In this document: one piece after another, positions 35,481 to 47,268 of the stretch
How positions within the stretch are numbered: the first letter of the stretch is position 1
How the letters are laid out: every line of letters starts with the position of its first letter
Source: Telopea speciosissima
Taxonomy: Eukaryota; Streptophyta; Magnoliopsida; Proteales; Proteaceae
Direction: 5' to 3'
Length of the DNA: 64,000 nt
Assembly: GCF_018873765.1 (NCBI RefSeq)
Contig: NC_057925.1
Coordinates: 60,524,970 to 60,588,969, forward strand
The notes under the pieces: model-generated
Databases searched by the model: none
Told to the model about the DNA's origin: nothing
Seen by the model: only the letters and a program-made list of their open reading frames with translations
Made by a program: the position numbers and the translations under genes

Positions 35481-37045
35481 TGATATTATGTAAATCCATG
35501 TGATAGAGGACCCTATTTTTTATTTTTATTTTTCTTATATTAGTTATAATTTAACTAGTAAACTAGTGTGGTGGTATTATGGTAATCAATTGCAATTTAT
35601 TTAGTAAGGGATTTATTAGTTGGGGCAGATGAAGGAATTCGGATCAGCTACCCACATGGGGAAGGGTGGGAATAGATCTGACCCCTCCATGGGGGTATGG
35701 TCTAAAGTAGGTTAACTAGGGGTTCAAAATTAATGCCCCACCCTTCATGAAATCAAATACCTCATCCATTTTGATGTTGCTGTGTGCACTCTCATTGGTC
35801 CCCACGTTGATGTAAAAACTACATGACCATAAAAATACAACGATTTATTGCCGATAAGTTTAGAGATCTAAGGTATTAAGGCCATCCACAAACATGAAAC
35901 CAAGAAGCTACATGGACATACATGAGAAGGTCTGTGATTGAATTTGACAATAAATTTAACACAAATCATCACATAAATATTAATAACTAAAATCATCACA
36001 TCAAATTTCTTTTAAAAAAGTAAAACTAATGTTGTGTTTGGTATGCATTTTTAGAATAGATTTTGGGTTTTGAACACATTATGAAAGTAGAAAATTAAAA
36101 AATATTAACTAGTAGAACATGTTTTAGATAGAGGTCGCTTATTCAAGCACCCCCATTGAACATTAGGCATCCTTGTTCCCTTGGCCCCTTCTCCTCTTGG
36201 AGTTCGGTACAGGTCATAGCTTCATAAAGTCTTAAATGACTGGTTTGATCTTATTGCGTGTTACTTTCTCCTTGTTGAAAAGGGGAAATCTAGATTGAAA
36301 AACAAATTACACGCGTCATGTCCTCATAGATTATAATTTGTGGGCGCACGTTCTTTGTTTGGGAGCACATTTGGACGCATGCTTTGCTCAAACACATGGG
36401 GCGGGATATGGGAAAGGTTTGGGTCATTCAGGAAGTGGGCCGATCATTTCACCGCCAAACTTTATTCCGTAATTTATATATGAGCAAGTGGTATAGAGGA
36501 GTGAATTAATGAAGTGCGGTAAAATGATATCCTACATTGAAGGACAACAAGATCATTTCACGTGAGGAGGATAAAGACACCGAAATGCTAGTGTACCATA
36601 CCTAGTGGTTCAGAGAATCTTTTTCATTTATAATAGGGAAGTAGTTTTCTGTCCAGAAGTGTGGCCTATGCCAGTAGTCCCATGTTTCTATCTCTCTCCT
36701 CCTCAAAACAAGGGGTAGAAGTATCTTTTCATATGGGGAAGAGAGAGATAGAATCATGTGAGTGCTAGTGTAGGCCACACTCACGGACATACATCTATTT
36801 TCCTTTATAATATTATAAAGAGTAAGGAGATGGAGGAAGCAGGGTGCTCTACATCCTCTCACATACATTTGTTTTTGTAATCATTGTTTCTCTTACCTTA
36901 AGTTTGGCTAAGTGTACACCTTAGGCTTAGAGAGCATTTTCCCTAAAGAGTATCAAGCAATAAGTAGACAATGAAAGATCAAAATGGCCTGGTGATAACC
37001 ATTGTGCCGAGGTTAGACATTTTCTTAGACGTGCCTCCAGCCGAA
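35481..37045. other. Intergenic, with a partial family A MITE
   Basis: Around 35728-35852 CCACCCTTCATGAAATCAAA, then TGTGTGCACTCTCATTGG matches the right half of family A. A family G fragment (GTTGTGTTTGGTATGCATTT) lies near 36031. No genes seen. Confidence 0.5.
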
Positions 37046-37213
37046 TTTTTATCCTCTCAATTTGCTTGCCCGTACTTGATGTCAAGTACATCTAATAGAG
37101 GGAGGTGGATCCCACATGGATCCCACCTCGGGCAGGGGGTAGGATAGTCATTTCTACCCCCTCTGTTAGATGTACTTGACGTCAAGCACGGGCAGGCAAA
37201 TTGAGAGGATAAA
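37046..37213. mobile_element. Near-perfect hairpin element, family E
   Basis: The left arm reads TTTATCCTCTCAATTTGC, TTGCCCGTACTTGATGTCAA, GTACATCTAA. The right arm reads TTAGATGTACTTGACGTCAA, GCACGGGCAGGCAAATTGAG, AGGATAAA. The arms are reverse complements over about 57 bp with few mismatches, around a GC-rich loop with its own GTGGGATCC inversions. Confidence 0.8.
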
Positions 37214-38481
37214 GATCCACCCACCAATGAGTTCATAGACCGAGTGGCCTACACTAAAATACTTGATCTCAATGATCTACCTCTACAATCCGTTCTTCCT
37301 AAGTAACATCAACAAGAGACCTAGTCTTAGTGTGACTTTAGAGCAATGGATTTTCTTTAGTAACGATTATACTTTTTATATGTTGCTTGGATTTGTTGTT
37401 TGGGATGAGATATGCATATTAATATGTATTCATAGATGTTGTATTTTCTTTTAACTTTCGATGCAAGCATTCAAACAATAATTGCTCGATTTATGTATGT
37501 ATCAATATTGCCGTTTTATGGTCCTTTACTCCTTTACTTGAAAAATCTAAACATTAAATGTTAATTTTTATGCTTTTAGTTGTTTCAAAGTTTCAAAATA
37601 GTTCTCCTTGTTTCTGTTTTTCTCTTCTCTTGGTGAACTTGTAGTGTTGTTAATGAGCTAAGTAGCATATGTAAGGGAACTCCTTTAGTCCCACATTGCT
37701 CAAAAACAAAAGTGAGGACAATATTGTAAGTATCTTTGGGATTTTAATGTATATCGGTTTCAAAAGAAAAGTAAAGAAAAGTATTACTCTTTGAAGCTTT
37801 TCACACGCTCTTCTGGCTGGGCCATGGCTAAGGTCGGGTTCAGGTGCGAGTGTGGGTCAATCTATGTTTTTTTTATATATTTACACAAATAATAGTAGAT
37901 GAACCCATCTCTGCCAATGAACTTATTGAAGACATGGTTTAGATTAGCAACATATCAAATTTCAGAGACTAATTCAATCAAATACCCTTTTTGTATTGAT
38001 ATACATCCCTTATATGTCCATGCATGTGTGCTAACACTCTAAATATTATTCTGTATTCTCCTACTTTGAGTGAAAATAGATGATTTTAAAATATAATAAA
38101 TCAAAAAATGGATAAATCATATTTATCTTGTAATTTTGAGAAACATCACCTTCCAAATTTTGGTTTTGGCTTTATTCGATCTCCTTCCATTTGGGCCCTC
38201 TTTCTGAAAAGTGAAAACCAATCAAATTACTTGAGGCATTCATAGAACAAATTTCGTGACAGAGGGATCCATGGTTTATATATAGTTTACAACAACCAAG
38301 AATAGAAACAACCCAAAAAGAGGTATTTAACAATTTGAGTGGGGAAAAATCCAAATAAATTATTACAAAACACAAAACCTTTAAAGGGAAGAGTTTTCCG
38401 CCACCCGTCGAGGAGGGTTTACCCACCCACCATTCTACCTTTAAACGCTACATAATTTACAGAATACAGCTATCAATACCA
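37214..38481. other. Intergenic plus 3' region of the bromodomain gene
   Basis: AT-rich DNA without a recognizable gene. The last few hundred bases are likely the 3' untranslated region of the minus-strand gene that ends at 38482. Confidence 0.45.
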
Positions 38482-41400
38482 TCACCTCCTTGCTCGTTTC
38501 CTCGACTGCCTCGGAGCCGCCGCCACCACCTCTGTATCTGCCGCTTCCCTCGCCCGTTTCGATGGAGCTTGCCGAGGCAAAGGCGGCGGCAATGGCGCAG
38601 TCGCTCTCTTCGGTGGTCGTCCAACACTTCTTTTCGCCGGACTGCTCTGCTCCGCCGCTTGTTTCCCAACGGAGATTTGCCGACCACCATGGTCCTTACG
38701 CCCATCATTCTTGCCGCCACCTCTCTTCTGCTCCGCCCCCAATTCTCCACTACTACCACCTTTGCCATTATTAGAATTATTCACTGAGTTCTTCAACGTC
38801 TCTAGTAGCGTTCCATTAGATGACGAATTCCGTTTCATCCTATTCAAGAAATTTGCGGCGCTTCGTTTCTTGGCAACTGCCGTGGTAGTGGTGTTGCTTT
38901 TTCTCTCCGTCTTGGGTTCTTCGTCATGGGCCGACCCTTTACCGGCCGAGCCAGAGTTTGGACCAAGGGTATGGTTCTGGTCTGAATCCGCGCTTGGATT
39001 CTTGTTGGTATTGTTAGTATTGGTGCGGCTCTTGCCACCTGTTCTAGAGCTCCTAGTTCCCAACCCTGACCTCTCTCGTGTCCTCTTCTTCGCGAGGCTC
39101 TGTTCCTCCACCACATTAGGGAATGGACCGGGTTGTTTCCGATCAGGAACTGGCTTCTCGTCGGCCACTGCTGAAGGTCTTGGCTCTACTTTCTTATCAA
39201 TCACTGTAGTCGATGGCTTTGTGGTGATCGAACTCCGCTTTCTGCAGGCGATGATCGGACCAGAGGAATTGGGTTTCGCAAGCTGAGAATCCGGAGGTTC
39301 CACCTTCGCTGGAGGTGGAACAGGTGGTTCGGGAGCTACTACTGGTGGTGGTGCTGCTGCTACTGCTGCTTCTTCTTCTTCTTCTTTGGGCCGACCCAGC
39401 TTCAGGGTTCTGATAGCCAACTCCTTAGAAACTAGCTGCCGAAGTGCAACAGCAGCGACACATTCGTGCGAAATCTTGGGAAAGAAGACGCTGGCGTTGT
39501 TGAATAGAAGAAGCAAATCACGAAAGAATTTACGGTTGCAGCCGGAATAATGACCTTCTTCTAACCTCGTTCGAACCATCTCGAGATCCACATGTTGCCT
39601 GATTAAGTTCCTGTACTTGACAGTTTCCTGCAAAGTTAAAAACCAATTCATCAGCATGACAGCATCGATTTCGAGCTGCTTCACGGGAAGATTCGATGTT
39701 TCTAATTTTCTGCTATTAGTGACTGTTCATTCACAAGGGAAGAGAGGGAAAGGATTCGATGAAAAGGGTAAATTCCAGTTCATACTTTACGAGCAAAGTG
39801 CATAAAGGAAATTTATTTGTTTATTTGTTAACTGTTGGTTATTGGTGGAACCAAAATCTTAACATCAAAGACCAAGCCCAGCGTAAAGACCGCTTTCACA
39901 GATCTCGAGTCTCACCCTCAGTTCACGTAATCAAGGTCGTGGGAGGTGGGTCCCAGTAATGGATGAGATTAATAGGTCTATTTGACCAACATGGAACCAC
40001 ACAGAACTGGGATCCGGATCGGTCAGTTGGATTTGGCTCACCGCTCACGTCTCAAATATTGAAATTGGCCGATTCTGATCAGATTCTGCCGATTCTTGCC
40101 CATTCGAATCGGAATTGGCAATAACGGATTCGAGCTTTTTTACATGAGATAAATCATCGATCACACTTGAACAACAACGTTCTTTTTCTTTTTCTTTTTT
40201 TTTTGAAAATTTCTCCCCTTAAAAAACAAGGGAAAGAAATAAGGTTCCTCTCTACCACGTCAAAAATATGATCTCTAAGTCCTTTGGTATGAAATGAAAT
40301 CATCCTAACCGTTCAAAGAATACAAAAACAAGTGGGCCCTCCAACTCAACGGTGAAAATTGATGGAAAATCGTCTTTCAGACCTGATGATACTTTCGGCT
40401 ATATGGTCAAAATCAAAATTTAACAATTAATTATTTAAAAACTTAAATTTGGAAAATCGAGAGGAATAACTCAATAAAGAAGATAAAGAAAAATGAGAAA
40501 AGGAAATGTTAATGTTGGGAATACCTGACTTTCCAGCCGGCGTTCGAAAACGGAGCCGTATTTGTGGGACCGGATAATCTCGAGGAAAGTCATCAACGGC
40601 TGTGATTTAACAGCAATCCTTTTGATGGCGGGAGAAACCTCATCAGCCTCAGGTTCTTCCCCGCTGCTACTCCCCGAAATCGTCTTTTTCCGGCGGTTTT
40701 TCTTTGATAAGCTCGCCGAGCTTTGCACGTCGCTGCTCTCCTTTTGGCCGCCTTCTCCGCCACCTTTGGACTCGGACACCGATTCCCATAACTCGGGCGA
40801 TTCACCGGCTTCCCTTGCCGTATTAGCTCCCTGTGAGTTCCCGACCGGCTGGGGCGCCGACCCTTTCGCTATCGTTTCCGAACTACCATGATAAGAACCC
40901 TCGCCGACAGGTTTCGATTCACCGGAAACCGGATCAGGTCGTCCCACGACGGATTCCACCGGTACAGGTTTCTTCTCCGCATCTTCGACGATGTTCTCTC
41001 GATTCTGAACCTTCGGATCGGTCGAATTAGACTCGTTGAACGACTGGCTTTCACGGTCGGAATCTTCGCCGGGGACTGATGCTCCGTCGACGTTTTCCGG
41101 CGAGGATTTCTCCGGTTTTGCGTCCCTCTCCTCCTCTTTGACTCTTTCTTTGTCAGAATCAATTTCTAGATCTGGTTTCTGTTCGTCGTTTTCCTTTTCT
41201 GTTCCGCTCTGTTCACGTTCTTCCTTCAATTTCTTAACTTTCAATTGCAGGGAACTGGAGAGAAACAGAACAAAAACTCTTAGATCTTGGGAGAAAAAAA
41301 CATGAAGAACAGAGATCCTAATCCTACGCATCCAAGTGAAAAGGAAAAACGATACTGATATTCAAATTCAGATCTTCAACAAAAAAATAACGGAAACAAG

Positions 41401-41805
41401 ATCGATAGCACCGGAAAGGAAAGAATTTGTTCGAAAAATAACACGAGAGATTTACACGATTGAAACATCGTAACGTTGAACCTCGCGTCTAAGCTCCGCC
41501 ACTCGAAGTTTTCTCAATTCTTCGAGCCACGGAATCTCATCTTTCTTATTATCGAAGGGTTCAGATTCGTCATCACCGACGAAAGCTTTATCGTCTTTGG
41601 CAATGAAACGGCGTTTAAGGTCAAGGTACTTGTGTTTACAGTTCAGAGGCGTGAGGAGATGAAGGGAAGTGGTTGTGCTTCGGTTCTGTATTTCCATAGC
41701 GACAGATTCCCAGCAATGAGTTCCATGACGGTTAACGGCGCAAGCCAACAAGAGCTCCTCCCAAGTCCCCCATGATTCCTTCATAGTATCGTCGGGTTTC
41801 GCCAT
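38482..41805 (-). CDS. SANT/Myb-like plus bromodomain nuclear protein, 3 exons
   Basis: Exons: 41456-41805, 40525-41254 and 38482-39627, in phase, 741 residues. Residues about 10-70 form the SANT/Myb-like part (ESWGTWEELLLACAVNRHGT, then CKHKYLDLKRRF). A coiled-coil-like segment follows (LRKLRVAELRREVQ), then a long acidic, Ser-rich linker. The bromodomain lies at about 333-425 (PLMTFLEIIRSHKYGSVFER, YRNLIRQHVDLEMVRTRL, RDLLLLFNNASVFF). The Asn of FNNASVF is at the acetyl-lysine-contact position. The C-terminal third is basic, low complexity, with an AT-hook-like VGRPPKR near 695. This matches the plant group of DNA-binding bromodomain proteins (Arabidopsis AT2G44430/AT3G60110 type). It probably reads acetylated histones. 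The exon-1 donor is GT followed by GTAAAT, which restores SIVSLQLKVK. Confidence 0.9.
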
Positions 41806-43552
41806 AGTTTCTCATCTCTCTCTCTCCATCAAAGCTACCAACCTTAATCTTTCTGCAATTCCTCCATAAAATTTTTCAAAACTAGGGTTTTTCCTTTTTC
41901 ATTTTCATTTACTTCTCCCCTTTTATTTGTCTTCAGATTTCTCGTCGTTTTTCCACACCTTTTTTTTTACTTTCTCTCTCTAGAGTCCATAGACTCCATA
42001 CACAGTCTCACACCGGCTTGGCTCGTCTCGTATATAAGGGATTAAGGGTTCGATCTGGAGTACTTAAGTTGAAGTTACATTTATGCCCCTGAGAGTTCGA
42101 TAAATTCCTACATCGATTCAGATTTTTATGGTTTTTTCATTATTATTTGCTTTTATATATCGATTCTATCTTGTGATTGTTTATAGCCCAATTAGTTGAT
42201 TTGCCCGCTTAAATCATTTATGGTCCAATTAATCAATTTAAAGCCTGATTATGGATTGACAACCAACCAACCAAATAGAAATGAGTCCATGCCTATGAGG
42301 GCCGATTACTCAAATAAGCGAAAGACAATGCAAAGTCTTAAATTGGTGGAGACCAATTAAGCCCCACCAAAGCCAACCGGATCTAACCGGTTGACACCCA
42401 TAATCGAGACAATTAATTGGCAATGATTCAAAACATAGAATCAAGATTGGAATTGGCATGCATCTAGGGTTTTTCCATATAAGTATCCAACGAGCCGGAT
42501 CAATTAAAATCAAGATCGGCCGATCTAATCGATCCGATCTCAATTCTTGAAACCATGCTAATGGGATTTGATCCTAAGAGGCCATCATAGAATTGTCTCA
42601 TTTATTAAAAAGTTCTAAGACTAGGATCTCATTCTATTTAACAAAGGGACAGCTTTGCTTTGGATTCTGATTCCGAAACAGTTTTGGGCATTCAAACACT
42701 CAAATAAGTCTAAAATTCTTAAATGTACAAATAAGTGATGTATATTCTTAACCATACAAATAATTAGATGTCAATCCTTAGTGTTTTTTTTTCTTATTAA
42801 CTACAACATAAATATTAACTATAATTAAGTATGCATCTTAAATCTTCACAATTCTGTTCCAATTCCTATCAATTCTTTATTGATCTTTTGTTCTGGAACA
42901 ATTGGACAAATGATTCCAGAACATCTATTCCAATGTCTCATTTAGCAATCGATCACAAAATTAGCTCCCAAAATCATCACATTTAATAACGGGATGGATT
43001 AGTTTCGCGATGGTTCTTGGTTCTGATCCCAACTAGACACCCTTTTAGCTAAACCGCACAATGGTAGATTGGGTGAAGGCCATATCAACATGCTGATTTA
43101 ATTAGTTTGGTTCAACTTGAAGTGATATGCAACTTGAACTACAAATTTACAATGAGACATCACCTCACTATGTGAAGGGAAAATTCAGTACTCAAACTCT
43201 CTTACCTAGATTTTTTTCCTCTTCTGATTCCCTTTAAAGGAAAAAAATTATTTCCATCTCTCTTTCTTCCCAAGTATTTTTAAAATACTTGAATTACCAC
43301 TCTATTGAGCAAAATAATTTTCTATCTATTCGGGCTGGTTAATTGGACCAATACACAGTTTCTTTTTGGTATGAGACCAATACACAGTTAAGGATATGAA
43401 AAATATAGTATCCACATTACATTGTGTATTGTTTCGTACTTTATGATATATATCGGAACTCTAGTTATGATAAGTTTTTTTTTGGGTGAATTAGTGGTAT
43501 GTGATAAGTTCCTCTAACACAATAAATTACTATCATCCTATGTTTTCTTTGA
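41806..43552. other. Promoter side of the bromodomain gene and intergenic DNA
   Basis: The leader just above the ATG is pyrimidine-rich on the plus strand (TCTCTCTCTC, TTTTTTTT). TATATAAG lies at about 42031. Around 42475-42550 is a GATCGGCCGATC-rich repeat related to that near 40.05 kb. No gene seen. Confidence 0.45.
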
Positions 43553-43718
43553 GGGAAAAAGAACACTAACTAGTCATGTGGTTCCTGTGCCCAAACACAT
43601 GAGTGTGCGAAAAGACCGCTCAGCCTCCAGTGAAATTGAAAATCTCATTGAAACAAATGCTTCTGTGTGCACTCTCATTCCCCCCCCCCAACTTGTACAA
43701 GACCTACACAACCGAATT
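43553..43718. mobile_element. MITE, family A copy 3
   Basis: GGGAAAAAGAACACTAACTAG, then CCTGTGCCCAAACACATGAG, CCTCCAGTGAAATTGAAAAT and TGTGTGCACTCTCATTCC follow the family order, ending near ACCTACACAACCGAA. Confidence 0.65.
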
Positions 43719-44086
43719 TTTTTTCATTCAAATAATGCTATAGCCTCCTAATTGTGCAATAGTATATTATCTAACTACATAGATACTGGACCAATTAAAC
43801 CACACACATAAATTGAACCACCTAAATTAGATATGGGAAAAAAAAACCGGTTGCACTATTCAATAGAGGGGTAATCTAGGTATAATAATATACAAGAGAA
43901 AAAGAGATTGAAAAAGTTTGCTTTTATAAGAGAATCAGAAAAAAAAGTTTCTTGGCAAGGGAGTATGAGTAAGAAAATGAAGGCACGAGGCCACCAATTA
44001 TTTGTTATTAATGTATCATGTGTTAGATCAATGCTTGTGCCAAGAACCATCACACTATTACTGATTCTTATTTATTCGGATCGGGA

Positions 44087-44269
44087 TCTCTCCAATGAGG
44101 TGATCTCCCAATGAGTATCCAATGAGACATCTAACGACTGGATTGGCTGGGCACGCTGACTAGGCACACACTGGCACACATCTTGGTGCTTGCCTAATCA
44201 GCACACCCAACCAATCCAGTCGTTGGATGCTCATCAGGTGATGCCCTCATTTGAGAGGATCCGGATCCT
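44087..44269. mobile_element. Hairpin MITE, family F
   Basis: Left arm: TAACGACTGGATTGGCTGGG, then CTGACTAGGCA. Right arm: TGCCTAATCAGCACACCCAA, then CCAATCCAGTCGTTGGATG. The outer ends GGATCGGGATCTCTC and GAGAGGATCCGGATCC also pair. This would fold into a stem of about 85 bp. Confidence 0.75.
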
Positions 44270-44282
44270 ATCTACTCGATTT

Positions 44283-44421
44283 GGGGAAAAAGGAGAGCAT
44301 GAGAAATTCTTGCCCAGCCCCTACTGAAATAAAAAATCTTATCTGTGTTAATGCCTTTTGCATGTGCTCTCATTGACCCCATACTAGTGCAGGGACTACA
44401 CAACCAAGCAGCGAATTTCTC
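44283..44421. mobile_element. MITE, family A copy 4 (shortened)
   Basis: GGGGAAAAAGGAGAGCATGAG, CCCCTACTGAAATAAAAAAT and ATGTGCTCTCATTGACCCC are family A pieces in the usual order. The CAGACACA part is missing. Confidence 0.55.
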
Positions 44422-44711
44422 CAAACATTGAACGAATGATCAATTTTCTTATCTTCATGTTCCAAAGTTAGTTGAGAACTCGGCATCTAACTTTGGAGGG
44501 CAGCTACTACTACCAACTTTTCTAATTAAGAATCTAATTGTTGGATCAAGTGTCATATGGTATTTTTTTACAGCAATAATTAATCTAACAGCGTAGAATA
44601 CTAGTATTTCTATATAATCACCTCGATAGAAGAGAAGCTACTTAGTAAAGAGATCTCTTAAATTATAGAATTATTACATGATTATATTTCTTTGTTATGC
44701 AGCATAGGTTG

Positions 44712-46000
44712 TCTTTGATATACATTTTAGGAATAAATTCTCAATCTAGAACACATTTATAAGGTGAGAATATAGAGAAGAATCGTGTAGACCAGAATTT
44801 ATTCTGAAAATACATACCAAACACAAACTAAATGTGCAAAAGAGTTACAAATCATATATCAAATTCATCACAAATCAATCCTTAGATAAGGTGAACTAAG
44901 AAAGGATATAAACTTGGGTAGTTATCCACTGTTAGATATGTGCCTCAACAAGAAAGGATTGGAACAACCAATTAATAGGTTGCATCGGGGTTTCAAGAAT
45001 CGGAATTAGATCGATCGAATTGACCAGAAAATTTATTGACAACAAGTTGGCATAAAATGATTTATCATGCTCAAACATGAGCTAAAAGTCTTGAGCTTAG
45101 AGAAGGTTATAGGTATTGGTATGGAGGTTGTATCAGTCTTCGGTAATATCGATACCTACAGATCGGTATGGTACAGGCCATATCGGTCCAAGATCGAACT
45201 TTTTTTTTTAAATACCATATATCAATCAATACCGCTGATTGATATTGATCTCTAACGATACTGATATCATCCAATACGGCCGATACAATACCAATACCTT
45301 GATCCATGGGCTTAGGGTTACTCAACCTATATATTGGCATAGCTGCCAATAAAATGCCATGTGTCAAACACTCAAAGGATCAAGATTGATAATGAATAGG
45401 TCAAACCCAAAGCTTTTTTTCATTATTTGTATTGTTCCTTGTAGTATTTTGAAATTATATATATTTTTCTCTTAACCATCCTAGTGAATGTTAAAAATAT
45501 ATCATGAGGTAAAATAATTCTTGCTGACTTTTATTCCTTCTAATCTCTTAAAATGGGACCAATCTAGCACTGGCTATTGATGATTTGAATATTGCTCTTG
45601 TAGTCATGTGGGAAAATAATAAGGGCCATGTTCATATGGAATGGTTTAGATACCCAGACCTCACACTTTCCCCTTTATGACAATTTGGTTAGGGTTATGG
45701 AATACTTTAATGGGCATTCTCCCTCTCTCTCTCTCTCACACACACACACACAAGTGCATGCATTATTCATGGCATTAGATGGAAGCATGGTTTTAGGTAT
45801 CGGTATCGAATTGACTGTATCAGTTGATTCATATTAATATCTGATCACCTAACCTAATGTATTGGTGCTATTTGTCGAAAAGGTGCTGTTTTTTGAATTT
45901 TTTGATCGAATTGATCTCAATATGGTTTGATTCATATCGATATTGACAGTGACTCATACTGATACCGTATAATAAAACCCTGGATAGAAGGAACTAGTAA
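44712..46000. repeat. Family G MITE fragment and two CGATAC-rich repeats
   Basis: A decayed family G element lies at about 44712-44829 (AGAACACATTTATAAGG; ATACATACCAAACACAA). CGATAC-rich repeats lie at about 45105-45300 and 45785-45985; the second begins TTTTAGGTATCGGTATCG. A CT/CA microsatellite is at about 45721-45752. No gene seen. Confidence 0.5.
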
Positions 46001-46387
46001 TGAAGTATCAACCAATCTTTTCTCATTTGATTATTTTGGAAAAGAGGATTGTTCCATAGTTTTGGATGATCAAATTTTAAGTGTTTTCTAACTCCTGATC
46101 CAAAAAGATATGGTCTTGATTATCTGGTTTTGGGCCCTTAAGAAACCATTTGTTTTTTTTTCTTTTTTTTTTTTTTTTTTTTGTAGAAAAGAGATTTACT
46201 GATTAAGATAACCATGTGTATAACCTATAGCTTCATACTCACAAAACCTAGAAAACCAAAGAATGGAATGTGTCTAGTCTATCTTATACACAATGGATAA
46301 GGCCTTCATTGCCAAGGCACATGCAACACCATTCATAGCCCTTGGAATAAAAGTAAAAAAAACTAAACTAAAAATACACATTAAAAA

Positions 46388-46800
46388 GTAATATCATGCA
46401 GTACTGCATCAGCCTCCAAAGGCGGAACACGTGACTGATCTTGACACAACTCAATAACCTCTTTACTATCAGATTCCACTTCGAAACCAACAAAACCCAA
46501 TTCTAGAACATGATAGAGAGCGCTCCTAATAAACAGGGCTTCACCTTGACCAACTGTTTTAAAATAATGTGGCACCGATATAGCCTTGACAAGCTTGCCA
46601 ATGGTCCCCAAAAACATAACCCAAACCTCCCCTTGACGAATTATTTGGTAAGACAACATTACATTTGACCTTCATAAAACCTGTGTTTGTCATGCAATAC
46701 ACCCTCTGGCCTCCAAGGCCACTCACTTGGAATCTACTCTTTTCTATGGGTCCCATAGTAGATTCCATGTAACTGGCCCTAGAGGATTTTGGACGATACT
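46388..46800 (-). pseudogene. RNase H-type (RVT_3) domain relic
   Basis: Minus-strand frames carry SRGGLGYVFGDHWQACQ in one frame. Another carries VKAISVPHYFKTVGQGEALF, then IRSALYHVLELGFVGFEVES and DSKEVIELCQ. These are the pieces of a plant RNase H-like domain (…EA.A.R.AL..A..LGF..VEVESDS..VI.L), split across frames. No intact gene contains it. It is probably a LINE-derived domain or a dead domesticated copy. Confidence 0.65.
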
Positions 46801-47268
46801 CGCTAGATTTGTCAGGAGACTCGGGACAGTATGGACTCATTAGTTACTACATCTAATTGTAATTTGAATTTTCGAAATTGAAATTTTGAATATTTTGAAT
46901 TCGTTTCTTAGCTGAACAAGTGAATATGTGATACGGCCAAAATCTCGTCTCACTGTACTCAATTAAAATCACCTCTTCCCGCCAAGTTGAGTATGATTCA
47001 ATCACAACCATCCAATATGGATAAAAAACAGAACACCAATGGCAGATTGGCAGTTGGCAGTTGGCAGTTGGCAGCTTGCAGCTTGAAATCGACATAACAG
47101 TACTATCCGTCTGAATCAAGGAAAATGATGTCAGAATTAACGATTTACTTATTATGTATATTAATCTAAAAAAAAAAAACTAAACTCACACTAGGGCGAT
47201 CCTACAATAGCACCTACGAAACATGAGATCCAACGGTAGGGATTAAAGAACGCTCCATGCCTTCCTCT
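46801..47268. other. 3' flank of the unnamed gene, with a small tandem repeat
   Basis: GCAGTTG repeats (TTGGCAGTTGGCAGTTGGCA, about 47045-47085) form a short 7-bp tandem array. The rest is probably 3' untranslated sequence. Confidence 0.5.

Noticed and set aside
34959-35483. 174-codon plus-strand open frame upstream of the epoxidase-like gene
   Set aside because: Only its last third overlaps LINE reverse-transcriptase sequence, and in a different frame; the rest has no family features.
38711-39286. 191-codon plus-strand open frame
   Set aside because: It is the antisense of the third exon of the bromodomain gene. Its Leu/Val-rich composition mirrors the Lys/Ser/Asn-rich sense protein.
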